Source: Kitasatospora sp. MMS16-BH015 (GTDB taxonomy: Bacteria; Actinomycetota; Actinomycetes; Streptomycetales; Streptomycetaceae). From it: a stretch of DNA of 64,000 nucleotides. Location: assembly GCF_002943525.1 (NCBI RefSeq), contig NZ_CP025394.1, positions 1,488,001 through 1,552,000 of the forward strand, in the 5' to 3' direction. The position numbers were made by a program, and so were the translations under genes. The notes under the pieces are model-generated. The model worked only from the letters and a program-made list of their open reading frames with translations, was not told the DNA's origin and did no database searches. This document shows, in pieces, positions 53,713 to 63,157 of the stretch. How positions within the stretch are numbered: position 1 is the stretch's first letter; each line of letters starts with the position of its first letter.

Positions 53713-54684
53713 TCACTCCCCCACGCCGAGGCCGGCGACAGCGCGCAGCCGGTCGATGACATCCGCCCGCAGCTCCTCGGGTGCGAGCACCACGAGGTCG
53801 GGCCCGAACTCGGCCAGGTCGGCCCCGAGCCCGTTGCCGTACGGGATCTCCAGCTCGTCCCAGTCGCCCTCGGCCGGGGCGACAGTGAGCGCCTTGGTGC
53901 GCAGCGGGAAGCCCGCCCCCCGGCGCAGCCGGATGGTGGCGGTGGCGGTGGCGCCCTCGCCGGCGAAGGCGGCGACCACGGCCCGGACGTCCACATGACC
54001 CGGCACCTCGCCGAGGAACCTGCCGGCCCGGGAGCGGACCTTGCCGGTGATCCGGCTGAGCCTGAAGACCCGGGCCGCCTCGCGGTCCCGGTCCCAGCCG
54101 GCCAGGTACCAGTGGCCGCGCCAGCACTCCAGCGCCCAGGGCTCCACCTGGCGCTGCTCGGGGGCGGCGGCCCCGGCCTTGCGGTAGTCGAAGGTCACCG
54201 GGCGGCGGTCGCGGGCGGCCACCAGCAGCGGCTCGAAGGCGGCCTCGCGGGCCGGGATGAGCGGCTGCAGCGCGCTGTGCTCGGCGTCCTCGGTGAACGG
54301 CACCCCGGCGGCGCGCAGCTTCTGCAGGGCGCCGCTGGCCGCGCCGGACATCTTGGCCTGCTGCCAGACCCGGGCGGCCAGGGTCAGCGCGGCGGCCTCC
54401 TCGGCGTCCAGGGCGATCTCGGGCAGCCGGTTGCGGTCGCGCCGGGCCAGGTAGCCGACCTCGCCGTCCAGGGCGTTCTCGTCCACGTCGATGATCAGGC
54501 CGAGCTCGCGCAGGTCGTCCTTGTCGCGCTCGAACATCCGGTTGAAGGCGTCCTCGCTGCCCTGCTGCCAGGCCTCGCGGTACGCCTCGACGGACTCCCG
54601 CAGCTCCTTCTTGGAGAGCGGCCGTCTGGTGTTCATCAGGCACAGGGCGAGGTTCATCAGCCGCTCCGCCTTGGCGATCGCCAT
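53713..54684 (-). CDS. pafB: WYL-domain regulator PafB
   Basis: 323 residues from ATG 54684. Starts KAERLMNLALCLMNTRRPLS (PafB-type winged helix, ending SKKELRESVEAY), then WYL (VTFDYRKAG, VEPWALECWRGHWYLAGWD) and the C-terminal extension. Forms a complex with PafC. The frame upstream to 54841 is open but has no ribosome site; ATG 54684 is preceded by AAAGG. Confidence 0.93.
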   Translation of the reverse strand: MAIAKAERLMNLALCLMNTRRPLSKKELRESVEAYREAWQQGSEDAFNRMFERDKDDLRELGLIIDVDENALDGEVGYLARRDRNRLPEIALDAEEAAALTLAARVWQQAKMSGAASGALQKLRAAGVPFTEDAEHSALQPLIPAREAAFEPLLVAARDRRPVTFDYRKAGAAAPEQRQVEPWALECWRGHWYLAGWDRDREAARVFRLSRITGKVRSRAGRFLGEVPGHVDVRAVVAAFAGEGATATATIRLRRGAGFPLRTKALTVAPAEGDWDELEIPYGNGLGADLAEFGPDLVVLAPEELRADVIDRLRAVAGLGVGE

Positions 54685-54833
54685 CGCTGACCTTTCCGTA
54701 CGGCGCGCCGGGCGCACCGGGGTTACCCGGGGTGATCGCCCGGCCGACCCGACCGTACCGGTAGCGGGCGCGCCGAGAAAAGCCGAGGGCCTTGCCCGGG
54801 AACCGCCGAGGGCGAAGCCCGGGAAACGCAACA

Positions 54834-54863
54834 GGCCGCACCCCGCCGGAGCGGGGTGCGGCC
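54834..54863 (-). terminator. Terminator after the small FKBP gene
   Basis: Perfect 13-bp stem (54834-54846 with 54851-54863), 4-base loop, 27 bases after the FKBP stop and before pafB. Confidence 0.75.
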
Positions 54864-54889
54864 CTGGAGCCGGATCAGCTGATCGGGTC

Positions 54890-55264
54890 TCAGACGCCGA
54901 GCAGGTCGACGACGAAGATCAGCGTCGAGCCGGCCGGGATGAGCGGGCTCGGCGACTGGTTGCCGTAGGCCTTGTTCGCCGGGATGACCAGCTCGCGACG
55001 GCCGCCGACCTTCATGCCGACGACGCCCTCGTCCCAGCCCTTGATGACGCGGCCCTTGCCCAGCGGGAAGCGGAAGGTCTGGCCGCGGTTCCAGGACGCG
55101 TCGAACTCCTCGCCGGAGGCGAAGGTGACGCCCACGTAGTGGACCTCGACGTTCGCACCGACGGTGGCCTCGGCGCCGTCACCCACGACGATGTCGCGGA
55201 TCTGGAGCTCGGTCGGAGCCTCGCCGCCCGGGAAATCGATCTCGGGCTTGGTCTTCTGAGTCAC
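54890..55264 (-). CDS. FKBP-type peptidyl-prolyl isomerase, single domain
   Basis: 124 residues, one FKBP domain: VEVHYVGVTFASGEEFDASW, FPLGKGRVIKGWDEGVVGMK and PAGSTLIFVVDLLGV cover the active-site strands and the conserved Trp/Asp residues. No signal peptide, so it works in the cytoplasm. Last of three FKBP genes in tandem, between the paf genes. Confidence 0.93.
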   Translation of the reverse strand: MTQKTKPEIDFPGGEAPTELQIRDIVVGDGAEATVGANVEVHYVGVTFASGEEFDASWNRGQTFRFPLGKGRVIKGWDEGVVGMKVGGRRELVIPANKAYGNQSPSPLIPAGSTLIFVVDLLGV

Positions 55265-55329
55265 GGAACTCTTCTCTCGGTTGGCTGTACTGCAGGCCCC
55301 AGCCTAGCCGTCGGCGGAGCCGCAGCGAT

Positions 55330-56619
55330 CTAGCTGTCGGCGGAGCCCACGCCCGCGTCCAGGATGTCCACCACGAAGACCAGCGTCGAGTTGGCCGGGA
55401 TCGGGCCGGAGGCCTGGTCCTTGTAGCCGAGCGAGGAGGGGATGACCAGCTCGATCCGGCTGCCGACGGTCTGGCCGACGATGCCCTTGTCCCAGCCCTC
55501 GATGACGCTGCCGCCACCGGTGACGAAGCTGAAGGCCTGGCCGCGGTCGAGCGAGGAGTCGAACTTCTTGCCGTCCTTGTACAGCACGCCGGTGTACTGG
55601 ACGACGACCTTCTCGCCGGACTCGACCTTCTTGCCCTTGCCCTGGATCAGGACGGCGGTCTTGAGCTCCTTGGGGTCGGCCGCGCCGGGCACCGGGGTGA
55701 TCTCGGCGGCCTTCTTGCCGTTGTCCTTGACCTTGGGGAAGTCGGACGGCGGGTCGGTCATCTCGCCCTGGACGGTGGCGTCCGGGGCGGTGGCCTGCTT
55801 GATGTCGATCACGAAGACCAGGTTGTCGGTCGCGCCGACGCCCATCGCGCTGTTGCCCTGGGCACCGAAGGCGGCGGCCGGGGGCGCCACCACGAGCAGG
55901 CGGCTGCCGGCCTTGTGGCCGGTCACCACGCTGTCGAGGGCGGGGATGAGCTTGCCCGAGCCGGCCTGGTAGAGCTGCGGCTTGCCCTGGTCGTAGCTGC
56001 CGGCGATGTCCTTGCCGTTGGCCCAGTCCTTGGCCGAGAAGTCGACCGAGACCCAGTCGTTCTTGTTGACCTTGGGGCCGTCGCCCTCGCTCAGCTGCTT
56101 GACCACGAAGGTGCCTTCGGCAGCCTCCTTGGGCACCTCGATGGTGGGCTTCTTGCCGAAGTCGCCGGTCACCGTCGGGAGCACCTTGGCGGTGTCCTTG
56201 ATCGGGGGCACCGGGTCGGCCGTCGGCGCGGCCGAGGTGGGCGCCGAGTCGGCGGCCTTCGCCTTGGCGCTCGAGTCGGGCCGGTTGACCATGTACAGGG
56301 TCACGCCGCTGCCGACCAGCAGCAGCGCGAGCACCGTGCCGAGGATCACGCCGAGCTTGCCCGCCCCGGGCGGGTTCTCGTCGTAGCCGGCCTCGGAGAG
56401 CTCCTGGCGGCGCACCGTGGAGGCGAAGACCTGGGGCTCCTCGTCCTTGACCGGCTCACGCGGCTCGACCGGGGCGGCGATCTGGCTGAGCACCTCCGGC
56501 GACACGATGATCGACTCGCCCTCGCCCGGCAGCGGGCCGCCGGGCCGCGCGGCAGCCGGGTCAGCGGCCCCGCCGTTGACGGCTCCGGCCTCGCCCGGGC
56601 TCGACGTTTTATCAGACAT
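55330..56619 (-). CDS. Membrane-anchored two-domain FKBP isomerase
   Basis: 429 residues from ATG 56619. Cytoplasmic N-terminal tail of ~85 residues, one membrane helix (LGVILGTVLALLLVGSGVTL), then two FKBP-like domains outside: the first (VNKNDWVSVDFSAKDW...NLVFVIDIKQA) is divergent, the second (VVVQYTGVLYKDGKKFDSS...LVFVVDILDA) is canonical. Probably folds exported proteins at the membrane surface. The terminal region VGSADS is unusual but short. Confidence 0.9.
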   Translation of the reverse strand: MSDKTSSPGEAGAVNGGAADPAAARPGGPLPGEGESIIVSPEVLSQIAAPVEPREPVKDEEPQVFASTVRRQELSEAGYDENPPGAGKLGVILGTVLALLLVGSGVTLYMVNRPDSSAKAKAADSAPTSAAPTADPVPPIKDTAKVLPTVTGDFGKKPTIEVPKEAAEGTFVVKQLSEGDGPKVNKNDWVSVDFSAKDWANGKDIAGSYDQGKPQLYQAGSGKLIPALDSVVTGHKAGSRLLVVAPPAAAFGAQGNSAMGVGATDNLVFVIDIKQATAPDATVQGEMTDPPSDFPKVKDNGKKAAEITPVPGAADPKELKTAVLIQGKGKKVESGEKVVVQYTGVLYKDGKKFDSSLDRGQAFSFVTGGGSVIEGWDKGIVGQTVGSRIELVIPSSLGYKDQASGPIPANSTLVFVVDILDAGVGSADS

Positions 56620-56735
56620 GACTCCCCATCCATCCGGCCGTTCGAAGCCCTGACCCGGGCCGCGACGACTCATACCACAGTGCTGAGCGGCGCCAGTATG
56701 TCAGGTACGCATGAGAGCAGTGGTCGGCCACCCTC

Positions 56736-57728
56736 TCAGACTGCCGCCAGGATGTCGATCACGAAGACCAGGGTGGAGTTCGCCGGCACCGAGCTCTGGG
56801 CCTTGTCCCCGTAGCCCAGGGCGGGCGGGACGACGAGCTCCACCCGGCTGCCGACGGTCTGGCCGACCAGGCCCTCGTCCCAGCCCTTGATCAGCTGGCC
56901 GGTGCCGACCTGGAGGGCCTGGGCACCGCCGTGGCTCCAGGAGGAGTCGAACTGCTGGCTGTTGGCCCAGAGCACGCCGGTGTACTGGACGACCAGCTGC
57001 TGGCCGGAGGCCACCGGCTTGCCGTCGCCCTTGACCAGGACGTACTTCTGCAACTCGGTGGGCGGGGCCGGCGGGCCGGCCGGGACGGTGATGGTGGGGG
57101 CGGCCTTGCCGTTGTCCTTGATCTGGGGGGCGGTGGCCGGGGGCTGGGTGAGGGCGCCGGGGATGGTGCCGTCCTGGGGCACCGCCTCCATCACGTCGAG
57201 CACGAAGACCACCGTGTCGGTGGCGCCGACCCCGAGGCTGGAGTTGCCCTGGCCGCCGAAGGCCGCGGCCGGGGGCGCCACCACCAGGAGCCGGCTGCCG
57301 ACCTTCTTGCCGAGCACGCTCTGGTCGAAGGCCGGCACCAGCTGCCCGCCGCCCGCCTGGTAGAGCTGGGGCTTCTGGCCGCTCGCGAAGGAGTCGGAGA
57401 CGTCCTTGCCGGTGGTCCAGTCCTTGGCGGTGTAGTTGACCGTCACCCAGTCGTTCTTGGCCACCGCCGGGCCGTCGCCCTCGCTCACCGTGTTCACCAC
57501 GAACTGGCCGCTGGGCTGCCCGCCCGGCAGGGTGATGGTCGCCTTGGTGCCGAAGTCCCCGGCCACCGTGGGCATCGGCGAGGCGGAGGCCACCGGGCTG
57601 GGCACCGCGGGGGCGGTGGCCGGGGCGGTGCCCGAGGGCGAGGCACCGGCGGAGCCGCCGGAGCCGCTGCTGCAGGCGGGGAGCAGGACGAGTGGCAGGA
57701 CGGCGAGCAGCCCGGCAAGGCGACGCAC
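56736..57728 (-). CDS. Two-domain FKBP lipoprotein
   Basis: 330 residues. Lipobox LPAC (signal LLAVLPLVLLPACSS), followed by two FKBP-like domains with the same layout as the previous gene; the second retains VVQYTGVLWANSQQFDSSW and ALGYGDKAQSSVPANSTLVF. Extracellular lipid-anchored isomerase. It and the membrane-anchored gene are likely duplicates. First of the three FKBP genes, starting downstream of the pafA terminator. Confidence 0.9.
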   Translation of the reverse strand: MRRLAGLLAVLPLVLLPACSSGSGGSAGASPSGTAPATAPAVPSPVASASPMPTVAGDFGTKATITLPGGQPSGQFVVNTVSEGDGPAVAKNDWVTVNYTAKDWTTGKDVSDSFASGQKPQLYQAGGGQLVPAFDQSVLGKKVGSRLLVVAPPAAAFGGQGNSSLGVGATDTVVFVLDVMEAVPQDGTIPGALTQPPATAPQIKDNGKAAPTITVPAGPPAPPTELQKYVLVKGDGKPVASGQQLVVQYTGVLWANSQQFDSSWSHGGAQALQVGTGQLIKGWDEGLVGQTVGSRVELVVPPALGYGDKAQSSVPANSTLVFVIDILAAV

Positions 57729-57805
57729 GGTGGGTGGTCCTAACTGTCGGTCGGCGCTTGACCGTCAGCCTATGACCCGGTTCGTCCCCTTCCCGGGGCC
57801 CGACA

Positions 57806-57841
57806 CGCCGATGGGGTGGGCCGGAGCCCACCCCATCGGCG
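57806..57841 (-). terminator. Terminator after pafA
   Basis: Perfect 16-bp stem (57806-57821 with 57826-57841), 4-base loop, 13 bases after the pafA stop. Among the strongest hairpins in the window. Confidence 0.85.
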
Positions 57842-57853
57842 CGATACGGACCG

Positions 57854-59215
57854 TCACATTCCGGCGATCAGCTTCTCCACCCGCTCGTCCACCGAGCGGA
57901 ACGGGTCCTTGCAGAGCACCGTCCGCTGGGCCTGGTCGTTCAGCTTCAGGTGCACCCAGTCGACGGTGAAGTCGCGCCGCTGCTCCTGGGCCCGCCGGAT
58001 GAAGTCGCCGCGCAGCCGGGCCCGGGTGGTCTGCGGGGGCACCGACTTGGCCTCGAAGGTCTTGAGGTCGGTGGTGACCCGCTGGGCCTGGCCCTTGTTC
58101 TGCATCAGGTAGAACAGGCCGCGACGGCGGTGGATGTCGTGGTACGCGAGGTCGATCTGGGCGATCCGGGGGTTCGACATCGTCATGTCGTGCTTGGCCC
58201 GGTACCGCTCGATCAGCTTGTACTTCATGATCCAGTCGATCTCGCCGGAGACCTTGGCCAGGTCCTCCGTCCGGACGGCCTCCAGGGTGCGGCCCCAGAG
58301 GTCGAGCACCCGGGCGATGGTGCCCTCGTTGATGCCCTTGCGGTCGGCGAACTCGAGGGCCTTGCTGTAGTACTCCTCCTGGATGTCCAGCGCGCTGGCC
58401 TCGCGGCCGTTGGCGAGGCGCACCTGGTGGGTGCCGGTGAGGTCGTGGCTGACCTCGCGGATGGCCCGGATCGGGTTCTCCAGCGTCAGGTCGCGCATCA
58501 CCACGCCGGCCTCGATCAGCCGGAGCACCAGGTCGGTGGCGCCGACCTTGAGCAGGGTGGTGGTCTCCGACATGTTGGAGTCGCCGACGATGACGTGCAG
58601 GCGGCGGTACCGCTCGGCGTCGGCGTGCGGCTCGTCCCGGGTGTTGATGATCGGACGGGAGCGGGTGGTGGCGGAGCTGACGCCCTCCCAGATGTGCTCG
58701 GCGCGCTGGCTGACGCAGAACACCGCACCGCGCGGGGTCTGCAGCACCTTGCCGGCCCCGCAGATCAGCTGACGGGTCACCAGGAAGGGGATCAGCACGT
58801 CGGCCAGCCGGGAGAACTCGCCGTGCCGGGCCACCAGGTAGTTCTCGTGGCAGCCGTAGGAGTTCCCGGCGGAGTCGGTGTTGTTCTTGAACAGGTAGAC
58901 GTCACCGGCGATGCCCTCCTCGTGCAGGCGCCGCTCGGCGTCCACCAGGAGGCCTTCGAGGATGCGCTCGCCGGCCTTGTCGTGCGTCACCAGCTCCGTC
59001 ACGTCATCGCACTCGGGCGTGGCGTACTCGGGGTGGGAGCCGACGTCGAGGTACAGGCGGGCGCCGTTCTTCAGGAACACATTGCTGCTGCGTCCCCAGG
59101 AGACAACGCGGCGGAAGAGGTACCGGGCGACCTCGTCCGGGGACAGCCGACGCTGCCCCCGGAACGTACAGGTGACTCCGTACTCGTTCTCCAGCCCGAA
59201 AATTCGGCGGTCCAT
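57854..59215 (-). CDS. pafA: Pup-protein ligase PafA
   Basis: 453 residues, the usual length. Starts [16 protein letters not shown]; the glutamine-synthetase-like ATP site includes [35 protein letters not shown] and [20 protein letters not shown]. It attaches deamidated Pup to lysines of target proteins for the proteasome. Paralogue of Dop encoded at 61485-62999. About 80 bases follow the prcA stop. Confidence 0.97.
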   Translation of the reverse strand: MDRRIFGLENEYGVTCTFRGQRRLSPDEVARYLFRRVVSWGRSSNVFLKNGARLYLDVGSHPEYATPECDDVTELVTHDKAGERILEGLLVDAERRLHEEGIAGDVYLFKNNTDSAGNSYGCHENYLVARHGEFSRLADVLIPFLVTRQLICGAGKVLQTPRGAVFCVSQRAEHIWEGVSSATTRSRPIINTRDEPHADAERYRRLHVIVGDSNMSETTTLLKVGATDLVLRLIEAGVVMRDLTLENPIRAIREVSHDLTGTHQVRLANGREASALDIQEEYYSKALEFADRKGINEGTIARVLDLWGRTLEAVRTEDLAKVSGEIDWIMKYKLIERYRAKHDMTMSNPRIAQIDLAYHDIHRRRGLFYLMQNKGQAQRVTTDLKTFEAKSVPPQTTRARLRGDFIRRAQEQRRDFTVDWVHLKLNDQAQRTVLCKDPFRSVDERVEKLIAGM

Positions 59216-59294
59216 ATGGCATCTTTTCTCTTCTGGGGGCTGGCTGAAACGCGCCGTCAGCCGAAACCCCGTCCGATACCAGTCACGGGACGCG

Positions 59295-60047
59295 CTATTC
59301 CGGCAACTCCCCCACGTCCGGGTCGTCGGAATCCGCGGCGGCGGGCTCGCCTTCGAGGAGGCGGGTCAGCTGGGCGCCCAGCACGCGCTTGAACTTCCGC
59401 TTCTGGGGCCGGGTGCGGTCGAGCACCGCGACCTCCAGCTGATCGGTGGTCAGCGTCCGGGCGGTGCCGCCGTTGGGGTCGCGGGCGAGCCCGTCGACGG
59501 CCACCTTGAGGGCCTCGGCGAGCGTCATTCCGACCCGGTGGCGCTGCCCGAGGTAGGAGCCGATGGAATCGGCGTTGCCGCCGACCACGACGGTGTTCTT
59601 CTCGTCGACGACCGAACCGTCCGGGGTGAGCCGGTAGATCTGGTCGTCCTCGGGGGTGCGGCCGGTCTCGGCGACGACCAGTTCGACCTCGTACGGCTTC
59701 TCGCCGACCGAGGAGAAGATGGTGCCGAGGGTCTGGGCGTAGACGTTGGCCAGGCCGCGGGCCGTCACGTCGGCGCGGTCGTAGGAGTAACCGCGCAGGT
59801 CGGCGTAGCGGACGCCGCCGATCCGCAGGTTCTCGAACTCGTTGTAGCGGCCGACCGCCGCGAAGGCGATCTGGTCGTAGATCTCGGAGACCTTGTGCAG
59901 GGCGCGCGAGGTGTTCTCCGCGACGAAGACGATGCCGTCGGCGTAGGTGAGCACGACCACGCTGCGGCCGCGGGCGATGCCCTTGCGGGCGTACTCCGCG
60001 CGGTCCGCCATGGCCTGCTGGGGCGAGACGTAGAACGGTGTGGACAC
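59295..60047 (-). CDS. prcA: 20S proteasome alpha subunit
   Basis: 250 residues. Alpha-type start [20 protein letters not shown], then [18 protein letters not shown] and [20 protein letters not shown]. Forms the outer rings that gate entry and bind the ATPase. Directly downstream of prcB by 37 bases. Confidence 0.97.
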   Translation of the reverse strand: MSTPFYVSPQQAMADRAEYARKGIARGRSVVVLTYADGIVFVAENTSRALHKVSEIYDQIAFAAVGRYNEFENLRIGGVRYADLRGYSYDRADVTARGLANVYAQTLGTIFSSVGEKPYEVELVVAETGRTPEDDQIYRLTPDGSVVDEKNTVVVGGNADSIGSYLGQRHRVGMTLAEALKVAVDGLARDPNGGTARTLTTDQLEVAVLDRTRPQKRKFKRVLGAQLTRLLEGEPAAADSDDPDVGELPE

Positions 60048-60084
60048 CGGCGGTCATCTCCCTTGTCTGGAGGAGGGGGCGGAC

Positions 60085-60927
60085 TTAGAGGAGGGGGGCC
60101 TGGGGGCCGTTGGGGCGCTCCAGGCGCTGGTCGGTGATCGAGACGGCGATCGCGGCCACCTCGTCCGTCTCCAACTGCCGGAAGCCGTCCTCGGTGATCA
60201 CCGAGACGATCGGGAAGATCTTGCGGGCCAGGTCGGGCCCGCCGGTGGCCGAGTCGTCGTCGGCGGCGTCGTAGAGCGCCTGGACCACCAGGGTGGCGGC
60301 CTGCTCGGGGCTGAGCCCCTCGCGGTAGAGCTTCTTCATCGAGCCCCGGGCGAAGACCGAGCCGGAGCCGGTGGCGGCGAAGCCCCGCTCCTCGGACCGG
60401 CCGCCGGTGACGTCGTAGGTGAAGATCCGGCCTCGGCCGAGGTCGAGGTCGTAGCCCGCGAACATCGGGACCACGGCCAGGCCCTGCATGGCCATCCCGA
60501 GGTTGCCGCGGATCATCGTGGTGAGCCGGTTGGCCTTGCCCTCCAGGGAGAGCACGGTGCCCTCGATCTTCTCGTAGTGCTCCAGCTCCAGCTGGAACAG
60601 GCGCACCATCTCGACGGCGAGGCCGGCGGTGCCGGCGATGCCGACCGCGCTGTACTCGTCGGCCGGGAAGACCTTCTCGATGTCGCGCTGGGCGATCACG
60701 TTGCCCATGGTGGCGCGGCGGTCACCGGCCAGCACCACGCCGCCGTCGAAGACCGCCGAGACGATCGTGGTGCCGTGCGGCGCCTCGATGGTCAGGCCCT
60801 CGGGCAGGCCGCGGCGGCCGGGGATCAGCTCGGGCTGGTGCTGGGCCAGGAAGTCGATGAACGACGAGGACCCGGGGGTCAGGAAGGCAGCCGGTAGACG
60901 CCCGGTGCCACCAGTCATGGCTTCCAC
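60085..60927 (-). CDS. prcB: 20S proteasome beta subunit
   Basis: 280 residues from GTG 60927, chosen by GGAGGG six bases upstream and by the family N-terminus ([16 protein letters not shown]). A 52-residue propeptide ends EAPHG; autocleavage would expose Thr53 (TTIV) as the catalytic nucleophile. [19 protein letters not shown] and [12 protein letters not shown] are canonical. Performs peptide hydrolysis inside the core particle. Confidence 0.97.
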   Translation of the reverse strand: MEAMTGGTGRLPAAFLTPGSSSFIDFLAQHQPELIPGRRGLPEGLTIEAPHGTTIVSAVFDGGVVLAGDRRATMGNVIAQRDIEKVFPADEYSAVGIAGTAGLAVEMVRLFQLELEHYEKIEGTVLSLEGKANRLTTMIRGNLGMAMQGLAVVPMFAGYDLDLGRGRIFTYDVTGGRSEERGFAATGSGSVFARGSMKKLYREGLSPEQAATLVVQALYDAADDDSATGGPDLARKIFPIVSVITEDGFRQLETDEVAAIAVSITDQRLERPNGPQAPLL

Positions 60928-61031
60928 TCGATTCCCTCCAGGTGGATCTGCTGCGTAGATCAACTACGGATGCCCCGGACCTTACCCGGTCGGCGCGGCC
61001 CGCCAACCCTCCCGGACCGTCCGGATGTGTG

Positions 61032-61064
61032 CGTTCGCGCGCGGCACAATGCCGCGCGCGAACG
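61032..61064 (-). terminator. Hairpin between pup and prcB
   Basis: Perfect 15-bp stem (61032-61046 with 61050-61064) with only a 3-base loop. It lies after pup and before prcB, so pup mRNA can be made in excess over the core subunits. Confidence 0.75.
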
Positions 61065-61109
61065 AAAGACCCAGCCCTCGACCCGATTACTGAAAATCGG
61101 GCAATCAGG

Positions 61110-61328
61110 CTACTGGCCGCCCTTCTGGACAAACTGCCGCACGAAGTCCTCGGCATTCGTCTCCAGGACGTCGTCGATTTCATCCAGGACCGCGTCGACG
61201 TCGTCGCTCAGCTTTTCCTGGCGCTCCTTGAGGTCCTCGGACTGCTGCGCTTCAGCAGCCTGCTCCTCGACCTCCTCGGAGGAGCGGTTCGCCCGCTGCT
61301 GGCCGCCACCGGTGTCCTTGCTCGCCAT
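61110..61328 (-). CDS. pup: Prokaryotic ubiquitin-like protein Pup
   Basis: 72 residues from ATG 61328. Disordered Gln/Glu-rich body (EEVEEQAAEAQQSEDL, KLSDDVDAVLDEIDDVL) with the C-terminal NAEDFVRQFVQKGGQ; terminal Gln must be deamidated by Dop before PafA can ligate it. Located directly after dop, before the hairpin. Confidence 0.97.
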   Translation of the reverse strand: MASKDTGGGQQRANRSSEEVEEQAAEAQQSEDLKERQEKLSDDVDAVLDEIDDVLETNAEDFVRQFVQKGGQ

Positions 61329-61484
61329 TTCCCTCACCCCGCTCGACTGTCTCGGCACTGCCTCAGACCCTATACACCGCGAGCGCGGATCGCCCGTAGT
61401 TCTGGTAGAACGCTCCGCACTCCCCTAATTGATTCCCACCTCGGAAGCATTCACCCCTGAGTGACCCGAAGGTTACCCGGCGAT

Positions 61485-62999
61485 TCAACTTCCGCCCGAG
61501 AGCACCCGCACCAAGTCCTCCGCCGTACGACAGCGGTCGAGCAACTCCTTGACGTGGTTGCGGGTGCCGCGCAGCGGCTCCAGGGTGGGCACCCGCTGGA
61601 GCGAGTCGCGGCCCGGCAGGTCGAAGATCACCGAGTCCCAGGAGGCCGCCGCGACGTGCTCGGCGTACTGCTCCAGGCAGCGGCCGCGGAAGTAGGCCCG
61701 GGTGTCCTCCGGCGGCTTGGAGACCGCCCGGGTGACCTCCTCCTCGGTGACCAGCCGCTCGAACCGGCCGCGCGCCACCAGGCGGTTGTAGAGGCCCTTG
61801 TCGGCCCGCACGTCGCTGTACTGGAGGTCGACCAGGTGCAGCCGGGAGTTGTCCCAGTCCAGGCCGTCGCGCTGGCGGTACCCCTCGAGCAGCTCCTTCT
61901 TGGCCACCCAGTCCAGCTGCCTGGACAGGCTCATCGGGTCGCGCTCCAGCCGGCCGAGCACGTCCTCCCAGCGGGCCAGCACGTCCAGGGTCTGCTCGTC
62001 GGCGTCCTGGCCCCAGCGGTCCTCGACGTACTTGCGGGCCAGCTCGCAGTACTCCATCTGGAGCTGGACGGCGGTGAGCTTGCGGCCGCTGCGCAGGGTG
62101 ATCAGGTGGGTCAGCGTGGAGTCGTGGGAGACCCGGTGCAGGGTGCGCACCGGCTGGTCCACCGCGAGGTCCACCGCGATGAAGGCCTCCTCGATCATGG
62201 CCAGCACGAGCGAGGTGGTGCCCAGCTTGAGGTAGGTGGAGATCTCCGAGAGGTTGGCGTCCCCGATGATCACGTGCAGCCGGCGGTACTTCTCGGCGTC
62301 GGCGTGCGGCTCGTCCCGGGTGTTGATGATCGGGCGCTTGAGGGTGGTCTCCAGACCGACCTCGACCTCGAAGAAGTCGGCCCGCTGGCTCAGCTGGAAG
62401 CCGTCGGCCGAGCCGTCCTGGCCCAGGCCCACCCGGCCGGCGCCGGTGACCACCTGGCGGGAGACGAAGAACGGGGTCAGGTGGCGCACGATGTCGGCGA
62501 ACGGGGTGGCCCGCTGCATCAGGTAGTTCTCGTGGGTGCCGTAGGAGGCGCCCTTGTTGTCCGTGTTGTTCTTGTACAGGTTGATCTTCTGGCCGTTCGG
62601 CAGCTCCAGGGCCCGGGCCGCCGCCTCGGCCATGATCCGCTCGCCGGCCTTGTCCCAGAGCACCGCGTCCCGGGGGTTGGTGATCTCCGGCGAGGAGTAC
62701 TCGGGGTGGGCGTGGTCCACGTAGAACCGGGCGCCGTTGGTGAGGATCACGTTGGCCAGGCCGATGTCCTCGTCGGTCAGCTGGCTGGCGTCGGCCACGT
62801 CCCGCGCGAGGTCGAAGCCCCGCGCGTCCCGCAGCGGGTTCTCCTCCTCGAAGTCCCAGCGAGCCCGCCGCGCCCGGTGCATCGCCGCCGCGTACGCGTT
62901 GACGATCTGGGACGAGGTGAGCATCGCGTTGGCGTTCGGGTGCCCGGGCACGGAGATCCCGTACTCCGTCTCGATCCCCATCACGCGCCGTACGGTCAT
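61485..62999 (-). CDS. dop: Pup deamidase/depupylase Dop
   Basis: 504 residues, PafA-like fold but longer. Starts [19 protein letters not shown]-site segments [20 protein letters not shown] and [15 protein letters not shown]. It deamidates Pup-Gln and removes Pup from proteins. The 'Dop loop' region (about residues 40-80) is present. Gene precedes pup by 156 bases. Confidence 0.96.
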   Translation of the reverse strand: MTVRRVMGIETEYGISVPGHPNANAMLTSSQIVNAYAAAMHRARRARWDFEEENPLRDARGFDLARDVADASQLTDEDIGLANVILTNGARFYVDHAHPEYSSPEITNPRDAVLWDKAGERIMAEAAARALELPNGQKINLYKNNTDNKGASYGTHENYLMQRATPFADIVRHLTPFFVSRQVVTGAGRVGLGQDGSADGFQLSQRADFFEVEVGLETTLKRPIINTRDEPHADAEKYRRLHVIIGDANLSEISTYLKLGTTSLVLAMIEEAFIAVDLAVDQPVRTLHRVSHDSTLTHLITLRSGRKLTAVQLQMEYCELARKYVEDRWGQDADEQTLDVLARWEDVLGRLERDPMSLSRQLDWVAKKELLEGYRQRDGLDWDNSRLHLVDLQYSDVRADKGLYNRLVARGRFERLVTEEEVTRAVSKPPEDTRAYFRGRCLEQYAEHVAAASWDSVIFDLPGRDSLQRVPTLEPLRGTRNHVKELLDRCRTAEDLVRVLSGGS

Positions 63000-63086
63000 G
63001 CGGCCCTCCTTGCCCTGCGCCGGGCCCCCGCCGGGCCTGGCGCTGACGTTGCGATGGTGCGTCTGCCCGCCGGCAGCCCCCAGACG

Positions 63087-63130
63087 CGCCGTCCGGCTGC
63101 GGAGCCCGTGGGCTCCGCAGCCGGACGGCG
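63087..63130 (-). terminator. Terminator after arc
   Basis: Perfect 20-bp stem (63087-63106 with 63111-63130), 4-base loop, 27 bases after the arc stop and before dop. The longest perfect hairpin seen in the window. Confidence 0.85.
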
Positions 63131-63157
63131 GGTGGGGACTGCTCGTGGCCTGCTGCC

